DNA from: Roseiarcus sp036489975 | GTDB taxonomy: Bacteria > Pseudomonadota > Alphaproteobacteria > Rhizobiales > Beijerinckiaceae | Assembly: GCA_036489975.1 (NCBI GenBank) | Contig: DASXES010000110.1 | Coordinates: forward strand, 62,001-126,000 | DNA: 64,000 bases | Direction: 5' to 3' | The notes under the pieces: model-generated | The model's input: the letters and a program-made list of their open reading frames with translations, nothing else | Databases searched by the model: none | Told to the model about the DNA's origin: nothing | Part shown: piece by piece, positions 34,788 to 42,827 of the stretch | Layout: each line of letters begins with the position of its first letter | Numbering within the stretch: position 1 is the first letter of the stretch | Translations under genes and position numbers: made by a program

Positions 34788-37190
34788 TTGAACGGGCGCC
34801 GACAATCTCCGGGTGCGGTTGAGGCTGCCAACCGCCTCGATCGCCGCCTCGACACGGGCGGCGAAGTGGTCCGTGGGGCTCGGCGAAAACCCGCAACGAG
34901 CGGGGGCGCCGTGCGGCGGTTTGGCCGCGTCGCGGTTCGCTCGTGGACGGATCTTAAAGCCGCGATTTCGGCGCTATTGCGAGTCCCGTCCGTACGCTAC
35001 TCCTTTTTAGGGCTGGCGGCTGTCGTGGTGCTGATCGCCGCCATGACCCAGATGGCTTCGGTCATCGTCGACGAATGGTCGCAGCGCGACATTGAGCTGC
35101 GGGCGCGCCTCGTGTTCCGGTCCATCCATGAGCGCGTCGTGGCCGGCCTTGCGGCGAAGGCCGCGGGCGCCGATCTGCAGCCATTTTTCGAACAGCTCGT
35201 CGAGGACGAGCGGCTCCAGGCGCTGGGCTTCTGCGATCCTCATGGGCGCATGCTTTACGCGACGAAGGATATGCCGGACTCGGTCTATTGCCCGAAGCCG
35301 CCGCTGCCCAAGGTCGACACTTTCACCGACCTGCATGACGAGGAGCCGCCGATCGCGACCGCCCTCTTTCCTCTCTCCGCCAAGGAGGGCGAGGGCTCGC
35401 TCATCGTCGTGCACGATCTCTCGTTCATCGACCGGCGGGCGCATGAGGCCGAATTCTATATGGCGCTCGCGCTCATTGGCGTCGCCGCCGGGCTGGGGCT
35501 CCTGGCGACGGCGATCGTGCTCGCGCTGCTCAAGGGCTGGAACCGGTCGCTGCGCCAGGCGATCGCCAATTTCAATCTCGGTCGCGCCGACTACGGGGCG
35601 CGACAGACGGAAATGCCGATCGGGCGGGATATCGAGGCAATGCTGTCCGAACTTAGGCTCGAGCGGAAATACGCTGACAGCATTCACGTGGAGTGGTCGC
35701 CCAACACGCTCCATCAGCTTCTCGACCAGGAGCTGCCTGGAGCGCAGGTGATCGTCGTCTCCAATCGCGAGCCCTACATCCACAACCTCGTCGACGGCCG
35801 CGTCGTGCTGCAGACGCCGGCGAGCGGCCTCGTTTCGGCGCTCGAGCCGGTCATGCGCGCCTGCGGCGGCGTGTGGGTCGCGCATGGCTCAGGATCGGCG
35901 GATCGCGACACGGTTGACGCGCGCGACCGGGTCCCCGTGCCGCCCGACAAGCCCGCCTATGCGTTGCGGCGGGTTTGGATCAGCGACGAGGAGCAGGACG
36001 GCTATTATTACGGGCTCGCCAACGAGGGCTTGTGGCCGCTCTGCCACATCGCCTTTGTCCGCCCGACGTTCCGCGAACGGGATTGGGCGCATTATGTCGA
36101 GGTCAATCAGCGCTTCGCCGACGTCGTCATCGAGGAGGCGGACCGTGACGATCCGATCGTGCTCGTCCAAGACTATCACTTTGCCCTGCTGCCGCGCATG
36201 CTTCGCCGGCGCCTGCCCCGCGCGACGATCATCGCCTTCTGGCACATTCCGTGGCCAAACCCGGAGACGTTCGGCATTTGCCCATGGCGCGAGCAGATCA
36301 TCGACGGGCTGCTCGGCGCCTCGATCCTCGGCTTCCATACGCGCTTCCATTGCAACAACTTCATCGAGGCGGTCGACCGGTTCATGGAGAGTCGCATCGA
36401 CCGCGAGCGAAGCTCGGTGACGCTCGCCGGTCACGAGACGCTTGTCCGCCCCTATCCGATCTCGATCGAATGGCCGCCGGCGGCGATGGAGCGACAGGCG
36501 CCGGTGGAGGCGTGCCGCCGCGCCGTCAGGGAGCGCTTCGGTCTCAGCCCCGATGCGCGGATCGCGGTTGGGATCGAGCGCTTCGACTACACCAAAGGCA
36601 TCGTGGACCGGATGCGCGCGATCGACGTTGTGCTGGAGTCCCGCCCCGAGTGGCGCGGCAAGCTCGTGTTCATCCAGGCGGCGGCGCCGACTCGCAGCAA
36701 GCTTAGCGCCTATAGAGGCCTCCAGGAGGAGGCGACCGTTGAGGCCGAGGCGATCAACGCGCGGTGGGGGAGCGACTCCTATAAGCCGATCGTGCTCTCG
36801 GTCCGCCACCACGAGCCGGCGGAGGTGTTCGAGCTCTTCCGGGCGGCGGACCTGTGCATCGTCTCGAGCCTGCACGACGGCATGAATCTCGTCGCCAAGG
36901 AGTTCGTCGCCGCCCGCGACGACGAGCAGGGGGTGCTCGTCCTGTCGAGCTTCGCGGGGGCTTCGCGGGAACTGTCGGAAGCGCTGATCGTCAATCCCTA
37001 CGACACCCATGGCATGGCGGAGACGATCAATCTGGCGCTGGGGATGGACGCTGGCGTGCAGCGCGAACGGATGCGGGAGATGCGGGAGCTGGTTCGGCAG
37101 CGCAACGTCTATCGCTGGGCGGGCCAGATGCTGCTCGACGCGGCCCGCCTGAGGCGGCGCGAGAGCATCGGGGGCGCGGAGGCGGCCTGA
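34788..37190 (+). CDS. Membrane sensor-like region fused to a GT20 trehalose-6-phosphate synthase-type enzyme
   Basis: 800 residues, far longer than the ~470 of OtsA. Residues 72-94 (FLGLAAVVVLIAAMTQMASV and on) and 225-248 are membrane helices flanking a ~130-residue extracytoplasmic domain with a PAS/Cache-like stretch (ALGFCDPHGRMLYATKDMPD). A short HAMP-like linker (LRQAIANFNLG) follows. From about 320 the GT20 domain shows VVSNREPY, PASGLVSALEPVMRACGGVW, QDYHFALLP, FWHIPWPNPETF, GIERFDYTKGI and DGMNLVAKEF, matching the UDP-glucose and glucose-6-phosphate sites with altered wording. It probably makes trehalose-6-phosphate at the membrane in response to an external cue; this is inference. 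No otsB is adjacent. The start is a TTG after GAGGG and is uncertain. Confidence 0.82.
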   Translation: MNGRRQSPGAVEAANRLDRRLDTGGEVVRGARRKPATSGGAVRRFGRVAVRSWTDLKAAISALLRVPSVRYSFLGLAAVVVLIAAMTQMASVIVDEWSQRDIELRARLVFRSIHERVVAGLAAKAAGADLQPFFEQLVEDERLQALGFCDPHGRMLYATKDMPDSVYCPKPPLPKVDTFTDLHDEEPPIATALFPLSAKEGEGSLIVVHDLSFIDRRAHEAEFYMALALIGVAAGLGLLATAIVLALLKGWNRSLRQAIANFNLGRADYGARQTEMPIGRDIEAMLSELRLERKYADSIHVEWSPNTLHQLLDQELPGAQVIVVSNREPYIHNLVDGRVVLQTPASGLVSALEPVMRACGGVWVAHGSGSADRDTVDARDRVPVPPDKPAYALRRVWISDEEQDGYYYGLANEGLWPLCHIAFVRPTFRERDWAHYVEVNQRFADVVIEEADRDDPIVLVQDYHFALLPRMLRRRLPRATIIAFWHIPWPNPETFGICPWREQIIDGLLGASILGFHTRFHCNNFIEAVDRFMESRIDRERSSVTLAGHETLVRPYPISIEWPPAAMERQAPVEACRRAVRERFGLSPDARIAVGIERFDYTKGIVDRMRAIDVVLESRPEWRGKLVFIQAAAPTRSKLSAYRGLQEEATVEAEAINARWGSDSYKPIVLSVRHHEPAEVFELFRAADLCIVSSLHDGMNLVAKEFVAARDDEQGVLVLSSFAGASRELSEALIVNPYDTHGMAETINLALGMDAGVQRERMREMRELVRQRNVYRWAGQMLLDAARLRRRESIGGAEAA

Positions 37191-37280
37191 GGCCTGCCGC
37201 CGCTGGGGCGGTGCTTCGTCCGCGCCCGATTTGGCTTATCTTGGAAGCCCCGCTTTTGACGGCGAAAAGCCGGCTTGAAC

Positions 37281-37349
37281 AGGGTTGGAAAAGCTTGGAT
37301 TTCCTTGGATTCTCTCGTCCGAATCGAGCCGTTTCAATAGCTTACGCGG
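37281..37349 (+). repeat. Copy 1 of a 48-bp dispersed repeat
   Basis: 37281-37328 (AGGGTTGGAAAAGCTTGGAT, TTCCTTGGATTCTCTCGTCC, GAATCGAG) matches 59998-60045 at 46 of 48 bases, with looser similarity for another 20 bases. It contains a tandem CTTGGATT and a GATTC/GAATC hairpin. It lies 3' of the trehalose synthase-like gene and touches the 3' end of the helix-turn-helix gene. Confidence 0.8.
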
Positions 37350-37824
37350 GAATTTCGGCGGAGGTGATTTCGTCGGCGCCCGCCGCCTCGGCAATCGGCG
37401 CCCTGTGGAGATTGTCGGCGATGCGATTGATCTTGTCGAGCAGACGCTGCCGCTCCTCGGGCCCATACTCGTATTTCGCCACCACCGTCTCCTGATGCCG
37501 GTCGAGCCGGTCGATCACTTTGATCAGGGGCGCGACCGCCTTGAGCTCGCCGCGCCCGATGGCCTGGCTCGTGACCCGCAAGGCGGGCATGAGGCGTTCG
37601 AGCTGCAGATGCGCGTGGTGGGCGCCCCGGTCGATCACCCGCTTGCCGAGGACTTCCGAGACGATCTGGCGGATCCGCTCGGCGCTGACCCGCTCCTCGC
37701 GGCCGATCTCGTCATAGGCCCAGCCTTCGCGGAGCCTGGCGAAGATGCGCCGTCGCCGGGCGACCCTGCCGAGAATGTTGAGCCGGGGTCGGGGTTCCAG
37801 GGTCTGTTCCATGCCTTTTTCCAT
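37342..37824 (-). CDS. Helix-turn-helix protein, paralogue of the 47223 gene, function unknown
   Basis: About 160 residues from the ATG at 37824 (MEKGMEQTLEPRPRL); a second ATG four codons on, at 37812, is equally possible. A helix-turn-helix resembling sigma-70 region 4 lies at GWAYDEIGREERVSAERIRQ IVSEVL. A helical part follows: HAHLQLERLMPALRVTSQAI, IDRLDRHQETV and ERQRLLDKINRIADNL. The product at 47223 shares this layout over its whole length. No known family came to mind; phage small-terminase-like or a DNA-binding regulator are possibilities. It is bounded by the 48-bp repeat on one side and an ATTACGGTGACAG repeat on the other, suggesting a mobile or domesticated history. Confidence 0.7.
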   Translation of the reverse strand: MEKGMEQTLEPRPRLNILGRVARRRRIFARLREGWAYDEIGREERVSAERIRQIVSEVLGKRVIDRGAHHAHLQLERLMPALRVTSQAIGRGELKAVAPLIKVIDRLDRHQETVVAKYEYGPEERQRLLDKINRIADNLHRAPIAEAAGADEITSAEIPA

Positions 37825-37950
37825 CCCTTGCGTCGCTTCTCTGGAAAATAGGAATTGTAGAACATGGTTCTGACAAATGGAATTACAAGGTCGGCGATAA
37901 TTTTGGCTTCGACATGATCCACGAGGGGGTCGGGAAAATTGCGGCAACCG

Positions 37951-38044
37951 GGATTACGGTGACAGGTTGCGCAATCCCTAACGGCCAGGATCCCACAGGC
38001 CGTGGGCAGTCGGGCATGACGGGCGACGAGGCGAGGCCGTAATC
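37951..38044. repeat. ATTACGGTGACAG element
   Basis: GGATTACGGTGACAGG starts at 37951; the 13-base core at 37953-37965 is identical to that in the 4017-4150 inverted repeat. GATTACGG at 37952-37959 has a reverse-complement partner CCGTAATC at 38037-38044, so the element keeps the two-armed layout with about 77 bases inside, though the right arm has decayed. It lies in the 317-base gap 37825-38141, where I see no gene. Confidence 0.55.
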
Positions 38045-38141
38045 GGGACGGCGAAAGCGGCCCACCCAGCGATTGCGCCACGAGTCTCGGTCCTCAGCGC
38101 CGGCAAGCTGCGCGACAATTTGTCGCGGGCTGCGCCGGGGT

Positions 38142-38375
38142 TTAGCGTTTGCCAGTCTCGCCGCCTGCCGGCGGGCGCTCGCCCTCCTCCGCCTCGGCCT
38201 CGATAAGCGCAATGGTCCTGCCGAGAAGCCATCGTTTGATCTGATTGCACACGACATCATCGAGCTTGAGATCGTGCCGCTCGCAGATCGAGGCGAGATG
38301 ATCGCGGAGCGGCGCCGGCATCTTGATGCTCACGTCCACGAGGTCATTGGGATCGTCGGCCAATATCGCCTCCAT
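38142..38375 (-). CDS. Small ribbon-helix-helix-like protein
   Basis: 77 residues from ATG 38375. A beta strand (DVSIKMPAPL) followed by two helices (DHLASICERHDLKLDD and CNQIKRWLL) is the layout of CopG/Arc DNA-binding proteins, with an acidic tail EAEAEEGERPP. The frame stays open upstream through guaB antisense, which is not coding. No ribosome site is obvious. No toxin partner is adjacent. It may be a regulator or an antitoxin-like orphan; not otherwise recognised. Confidence 0.5.
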   Translation of the reverse strand: MEAILADDPNDLVDVSIKMPAPLRDHLASICERHDLKLDDVVCNQIKRWLLGRTIALIEAEAEEGERPPAGGETGKR

Positions 38376-38576
38376 TGTCGCCAAGGATTGTATCGCGTGC
38401 CGATCCGGCTGAACACCGGAGAGGCCCCCGGATTGCTGATTTCGTGCGTCCCACGGCAAAGCGTCCGGAACGCGGGGCCGCGCCGCTAGGAACTTCGCGC
38501 AGCCCATGTTAGGCAGCCGCGCCATGCAGCGGATGCGAGTCTTGCGCCTTCCGCCTTTTGATCCACATGAGGTTGC

Positions 38577-40076
38577 ATGGCGATGGCGGTGATTGAATCG
38601 AGCTTTATTCCCGAGGGCCTTGCGTTCGACGACGTCTTGTTGCGGCCCGGATTGAGCGCTGTCATGCCGAGCGCAACCAATATCGGCACGCAGCTCACCC
38701 GCCTGATCCGTCTCAACCTGCCGATTCTCTCCGCGGCGATGGACACCGTGACCGAGGCGAAGCTGGCGATCGCCATGGCTGAGGCCGGGGGCATCGGCGT
38801 TATCCACCGCAATCTCCAGCCCGCCGACCAGGCGGAGGAAGTGCGCAAGGTCAAGCGGTTCGAGAGCGGGATGGTCGTCGATCCGATCACCATCTTTCCC
38901 GACGCGACCCTCGCCGACGCGCTCGCGCTTATGCGCCGCGCCTCGATCTCAGGGATTCCCGTCGTCGAGCGCGGAGCCGACGGCAAGCCCGCCAAGCTCA
39001 TCGGCATTCTCACCAACCGCGACGTGCGCTTCGCCGACGATCCGCGCCAGCCGGTCACGGACCTCATGACCCGCAAGGTCGTGACCGTGGGCGAGGGGGT
39101 GAACCACGAAGAGGCCCGCCGGCTCCTGCATCTCAACCGCATCGAGAAGCTGGTCGTCGTCGACGAAGCGGGGCGCTGCGTCGGCCTCATCACGGTCAAG
39201 GACATCGAGAAGGCGACCGCGCATCCGAACGCCGCCAAGGACAGCGACGGGCGCCTGCGCGTCGCCGCCGCCACCACGGTCGGCGACAAGGGCTTCGAGC
39301 GGGCGGAGCTTTTGATGGCGGCCGGGGTCGACTGCCTCGTCGTCGACACGGCGCACGGCCATTCCGAGCTGGTCCTCGCCCAGGTGCGGCGCATCCAGCG
39401 CGCGACCAACAAGGTCTCGGTCATCGCCGGCAATGTGGCGACCCGCGAGGGCGCCCAGGCGCTGATCGACGCTGGCGCGGACGCGATCAAGGTCGGCATC
39501 GGGCCGGGCTCGATCTGCACCACCCGCATCGTCGCGGGCGTCGGCGTGCCGCAGCTGACCGCGATCATGGAGGCGGCGGAGGCTGCGCGCGAATCCGGCG
39601 TGCCTGTGATCGGCGACGGGGGCGTCAAATATTCGGGCGACCTCGCCAAGGCGATCGCGGGCGGGGCGGACAGCGTGATGATCGGCTCGCTGCTCGCCGG
39701 CACCGACGAAAGTCCGGGCGAGGTGTTTCTTTATCAGGGCCGCTCGTACAAGAGCTATCGCGGCATGGGCTCGCTCGGCGCGATGGCGCAGGGCTCGGCC
39801 GACCGCTACTTCCAGCAGGACGTGAAGGACCAGGTGAAGCTGGTGCCCGAGGGGGTCGAGGGGCAGGTGCCGCATCGGGGCCCGACGGCTGCGATCATCC
39901 ACCAGCTTGCCGGAGGCTTGCGCGCCGCCATGGGCTATGTGGGCGCCGAGACGATCCCGGAGTTTCAGCAGAAAGCCCGCTTCATGCGCATCACCGGCGC
40001 TGGTCTGCGCGAGAGCCACGTCCACGACGTCGCGATCACGCGCGAAAGCCCGAACTACCATCCATCGGGGGCGTGA
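38577..40076 (+). CDS. guaB: IMP dehydrogenase
   Basis: 499 residues. Oxidises IMP to XMP with NAD, the committed step to guanine nucleotides. The FDDVLLRPGLSAVMP N-terminus is followed by two CBS domains (about 95-210, VVDPITIFPDATLADALALM and DLMTRKVVTVGEGV). The catalytic loop is GIGPGSICTTRIVAGVGVPQ with the active Cys near residue 310. The flap region YKSYRGMGSLGAMAQGSADR precedes the end. ATG 38577 (MAMAV) and 38583 are both possible behind GAGG. It is monocistronic; a LysR gene converges from the right. Confidence 0.96.
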   Translation: MAMAVIESSFIPEGLAFDDVLLRPGLSAVMPSATNIGTQLTRLIRLNLPILSAAMDTVTEAKLAIAMAEAGGIGVIHRNLQPADQAEEVRKVKRFESGMVVDPITIFPDATLADALALMRRASISGIPVVERGADGKPAKLIGILTNRDVRFADDPRQPVTDLMTRKVVTVGEGVNHEEARRLLHLNRIEKLVVVDEAGRCVGLITVKDIEKATAHPNAAKDSDGRLRVAAATTVGDKGFERAELLMAAGVDCLVVDTAHGHSELVLAQVRRIQRATNKVSVIAGNVATREGAQALIDAGADAIKVGIGPGSICTTRIVAGVGVPQLTAIMEAAEAARESGVPVIGDGGVKYSGDLAKAIAGGADSVMIGSLLAGTDESPGEVFLYQGRSYKSYRGMGSLGAMAQGSADRYFQQDVKDQVKLVPEGVEGQVPHRGPTAAIIHQLAGGLRAAMGYVGAETIPEFQQKARFMRITGAGLRESHVHDVAITRESPNYHPSGA

Positions 40077-40081
40077 GGCCG

Positions 40082-40969
40082 TTAACGGCTCCGTGCTGCG
40101 AGGATCGAGAACAGAGCAGTTGCAACGCGGCTGCGGGAGCGATTCCTTTGGCTCAGGACATGAAATTCGCGGTCGGGCAGCTTGAGTCGGACCTGCCGCA
40201 GCAAGCCCGCCTCCAGACTCGACGCGGCGACTGAAGCCGAGGTCGCGGTCGCGCCCAGGCCCGTCTCGACCGCGGCGCGCACGGCCTCGTTCGAGGGCAG
40301 CTCCATCGCGATCCTGAGCTTGTCGGATCGGACGCCGAGCCGCCTCAGCGCCTGTTCGAACGCCGACCGCGTGCCCGATCCGACCTCGCGCAGCACCCAT
40401 TCTCCTTGCAGAAGGTCGGCGGGCTTGAGCGATTTGGCGTCGCCCCAGGGATGATCCGGACCGACGACCAGGACCAGCTGGTCTCTGGCGACGACGAGGC
40501 TTTCCAGGCTTTCGCTCTTCACGGCGCCTTCGACAAAGCCGAGTTCAGCTGCGCCGTTTTCAACCGCTTGGGCGACCTCAGCGGTGTTGCCGATTGTCAG
40601 CTTGATCTCGATGCGCGGGTAGGCGCGCTGGAAGGCGACGAGGCGCGGCGGCAGCCAGTAGCCGGCGATCGTCTGGCTCGCATGCAGGCTCAGCACGCCA
40701 CGCTCGAGCGCGCCGAATTCGGCGAGCGTCCGCTCCGCGTGCTCAACCTCGGCGAGGATGCGGCGCGCTTCGGCGAGCAGCGCTACGCCCGCTTCGGTAA
40801 GCGCGATGCGCCGGCCGATCCGGTCGAACAGCCGTACGTCGTGGCGGGCTTCGAGCGCAGCAATCGCGTGGCTCGCCGCCGATTGGGCGAGGTTGAGCGC
40901 CCGCGCCCCTTCCGTCACATGCCCGCGCTCCGCGACGGCGATGAAAACGCGCAATTGTTCGAGCGTCAC
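40082..40969 (-). CDS. LysR-family transcriptional regulator
   Basis: 295 residues starting at a GTG (40969) six bases after GGAG. The N-terminal winged helix is RVFIAVAERGHVTEGARALN with LAQSAASHAIAALEARHDVR. The effector domain begins GVLSLHASQTIAGYWLPPRL, a wording shared by the CysL/YeiE/CbbR-like branch that senses sulfur or carbon metabolites. It is divergent from the TDT transporter with a 105-base gap holding two palindromes, so it most likely controls that gene and itself. Confidence 0.9.
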   Translation of the reverse strand: MTLEQLRVFIAVAERGHVTEGARALNLAQSAASHAIAALEARHDVRLFDRIGRRIALTEAGVALLAEARRILAEVEHAERTLAEFGALERGVLSLHASQTIAGYWLPPRLVAFQRAYPRIEIKLTIGNTAEVAQAVENGAAELGFVEGAVKSESLESLVVARDQLVLVVGPDHPWGDAKSLKPADLLQGEWVLREVGSGTRSAFEQALRRLGVRSDKLRIAMELPSNEAVRAAVETGLGATATSASVAASSLEAGLLRQVRLKLPDREFHVLSQRNRSRSRVATALFSILAARSR

Positions 40970-40983
40970 GGGCGTCTCCGTTC

Positions 40984-41031
40984 AATCTATTAAATAGATT
41001 ATAATGAAGAAAATCATCTATTGGAATGATT
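40984..41031. promoter_or_regulatory. LysR operator region: two palindromes between divergent genes
   Basis: AATCTATT-A-AATAGATT (40984-41000) is a perfect 17-base palindrome, and AATCAT...ATGATT (41012-41031) follows 12 bases later. The first contains ATCTATTAAATAGAT, a T-N11-A type LysR box. The pair fits the recognition-plus-activation site layout of LysR regulators. Confidence 0.7.
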
Positions 41032-41074
41032 GATTGGCGCAAACTACCTTTGTCTCCGGACAGGAGAAAAACCG

Positions 41075-42250
41075 ATGAGCGTCCTCGACATCCAGCTTCA
41101 GCCTCTCGCGCGCAGGGACGCGAAACCGCTCGTGGAGATCGTCCGCAACTTCACCCCGAACTGGTTCACCGTCACCATGGGGACCGGGGCGCTGGCGCTG
41201 ACCTTGAACCAGTTTCCGCACGCTATTCCGGGGCTGCGCGTGGTCGCGACGGGTTTGTGGCTCGCAAATATCGCGCTGTTTGCGCTGTTCGGTCTTCTCT
41301 ACGCCGGGCGCTGGATTCTCTTCCCGCGCGAGGCGGCGCTGATTTTCAGACACCCGGTGATGTCGATGTTTTTTGGCGCGATCCCGATGGGGCTCGCGAC
41401 CATCGTCAACGGCTTTCTCGCCTTTGGCCCTGATTTCCTTGGGGCGCCCGCCGCCGTCAGCGTCGCGCGCGCTCTTTGGGAAGCGGACGCCGCGATGTCG
41501 GTCGTTTGCGGCCTCGCCATCCCCTATTTCATGTTCACCCGCCAGGAGCACTCGATGGAGAAGCTGACGGCGGTATGGCTGCTCCCGATCGTGGCCTCGG
41601 AAGTCGCCGCCGCGAGCGGCGGACTGCTGGCGCCGCATCTCGCGGCCCCCGAGGCCTTCCTCACCCTCATCCTCAGCTACGTCCTATGGGCCTGCTCGGT
41701 GCCGCTCGCCATGAGCGTCCTCGTGCTCCTGTTCCTGAGGCTTGCGCTGCATAAGCTGCCCGAGCGCGACATGGGCGTCTCCGCCTGGCTCGCGCTCGGG
41801 CCGATCGGGACGGGCGCGCTGGGCCTTGTCGTGCTCGGCGGAGCGGCGCCGGCGATCTTCGCCGCCAATGGGCTTGCGTCCGTGGGCGAGTTCGCCTTTG
41901 GCCTCGGGGTGCTCGGCGGGCTGATCCTGTGGGGTTATGGAATCTGGTGGCTGAGCCTCGCAATCCTCAAGACCGCGCGCTATCTGCGCGAGGGCCTGCC
42001 GTTCAATCTTGGCTGGTGGGGCTTCACCTTTCCGCTCGCGGTCTACACCCTCGCGACGCTTGCGCTCGCGCGCGTCACCGGGCTCGGCCTGTTCAGCTTC
42101 GCCGGCGGAGCGCTCGCAATCTGCCTGGCGATCTTCTGGGTCGTCGTGGCGAGCCGCACTTTGCGAGGGGCGTGGAGCACGGCGCTGTTCGTTGCCCCTT
42201 GTCTCAGTGGCGCGAGCGCCCCGGCGCGGTTTGAAGCGGATGTCGCATGA
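41075..42250 (+). CDS. TDT-family transporter (TehA/Mae1/Ssu1-like)
   Basis: 391 residues from ATG 41075, after AGGAGA. About ten membrane helices in the alpha-helical hairpin pattern of the tellurite-resistance/dicarboxylate transporter family. FTPNWFTVTMGTGALALTLN is the family start, and LPFNLGWWGFTFPLAVYTLA the conserved late helix. Members export sulfite, transport malate, or are anion channels. With a CysL/YeiE-like LysR gene divergent from it, sulfite or another small anion is a plausible substrate; that is inference. Confidence 0.88.
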   Translation: MSVLDIQLQPLARRDAKPLVEIVRNFTPNWFTVTMGTGALALTLNQFPHAIPGLRVVATGLWLANIALFALFGLLYAGRWILFPREAALIFRHPVMSMFFGAIPMGLATIVNGFLAFGPDFLGAPAAVSVARALWEADAAMSVVCGLAIPYFMFTRQEHSMEKLTAVWLLPIVASEVAAASGGLLAPHLAAPEAFLTLILSYVLWACSVPLAMSVLVLLFLRLALHKLPERDMGVSAWLALGPIGTGALGLVVLGGAAPAIFAANGLASVGEFAFGLGVLGGLILWGYGIWWLSLAILKTARYLREGLPFNLGWWGFTFPLAVYTLATLALARVTGLGLFSFAGGALAICLAIFWVVVASRTLRGAWSTALFVAPCLSGASAPARFEADVA

Positions 42251-42268
42251 GGGCTTTACGTCCGAGTC

Positions 42269-42583
42269 TCAGGCGTGGCCCTCGACCTGAATTGCCTGGA
42301 AATTCGCGCGCGGCGGCTTCGCCGCCAGCCCAAGCGAGGTTTGCAGCGCTTCAAGATCGGCCGCGCTGCGCGGCTCCCAACCGCAAGGGCATGCGTTGTC
42401 GCCGCTATGCGCATCGGCGACCTCGAGATAGAGCAGGCCGACCGCCGTGGCTGCGAGGCTGAGCGCCGCCATTGGCGGCAAGCGGGTCGATTGCATGACG
42501 CCGCAAAAGGCCATGCGGATGGACCGCTTCATGTGATCCAGCGCAGCGATCGTGTCGTCGTCGTTCGAGGCGGCGAATTGCAT
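42269..42583 (-). CDS. Small membrane-anchored hypothetical protein
   Basis: 104 residues from ATG 42583, which follows GAGAGG. The N-terminal 35 residues are soluble (MQFAASNDDDTIAALDHMKR), then one hydrophobic span (MAALSLAATAVGLLYLEV). A tail follows with two nearby Cys (GDNACPCGWEPRSAADLEAL). The CPCGW pair might bind metal. No family known to me. It converges with the TDT transporter, 18 bases apart. Confidence 0.5.
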   Translation of the reverse strand: MQFAASNDDDTIAALDHMKRSIRMAFCGVMQSTRLPPMAALSLAATAVGLLYLEVADAHSGDNACPCGWEPRSAADLEALQTSLGLAAKPPRANFQAIQVEGHA

Positions 42584-42827
42584 GACGGATCCTCTCGGCG
42601 GTTTGGCGCGTTCACCGCGCCGTTCAGTCGACGGCTGGCCCAGAGGTAGAGAATGGCCAACCGCGCCGCAAGCGTCTGCGATCACTTCGCAATTGGAACA
42701 ATTGCAAACTGCGCGCTTCCCATGCTCCGCCGGTGATCGCCGGGGCGGGCGGGCTGGGTTCGTCCGACGCCCACATCCCTCGCCGTTCAATGGTAGGTTG
42801 AATCTCGGGGGAAGCGGAGGAAAGCGT

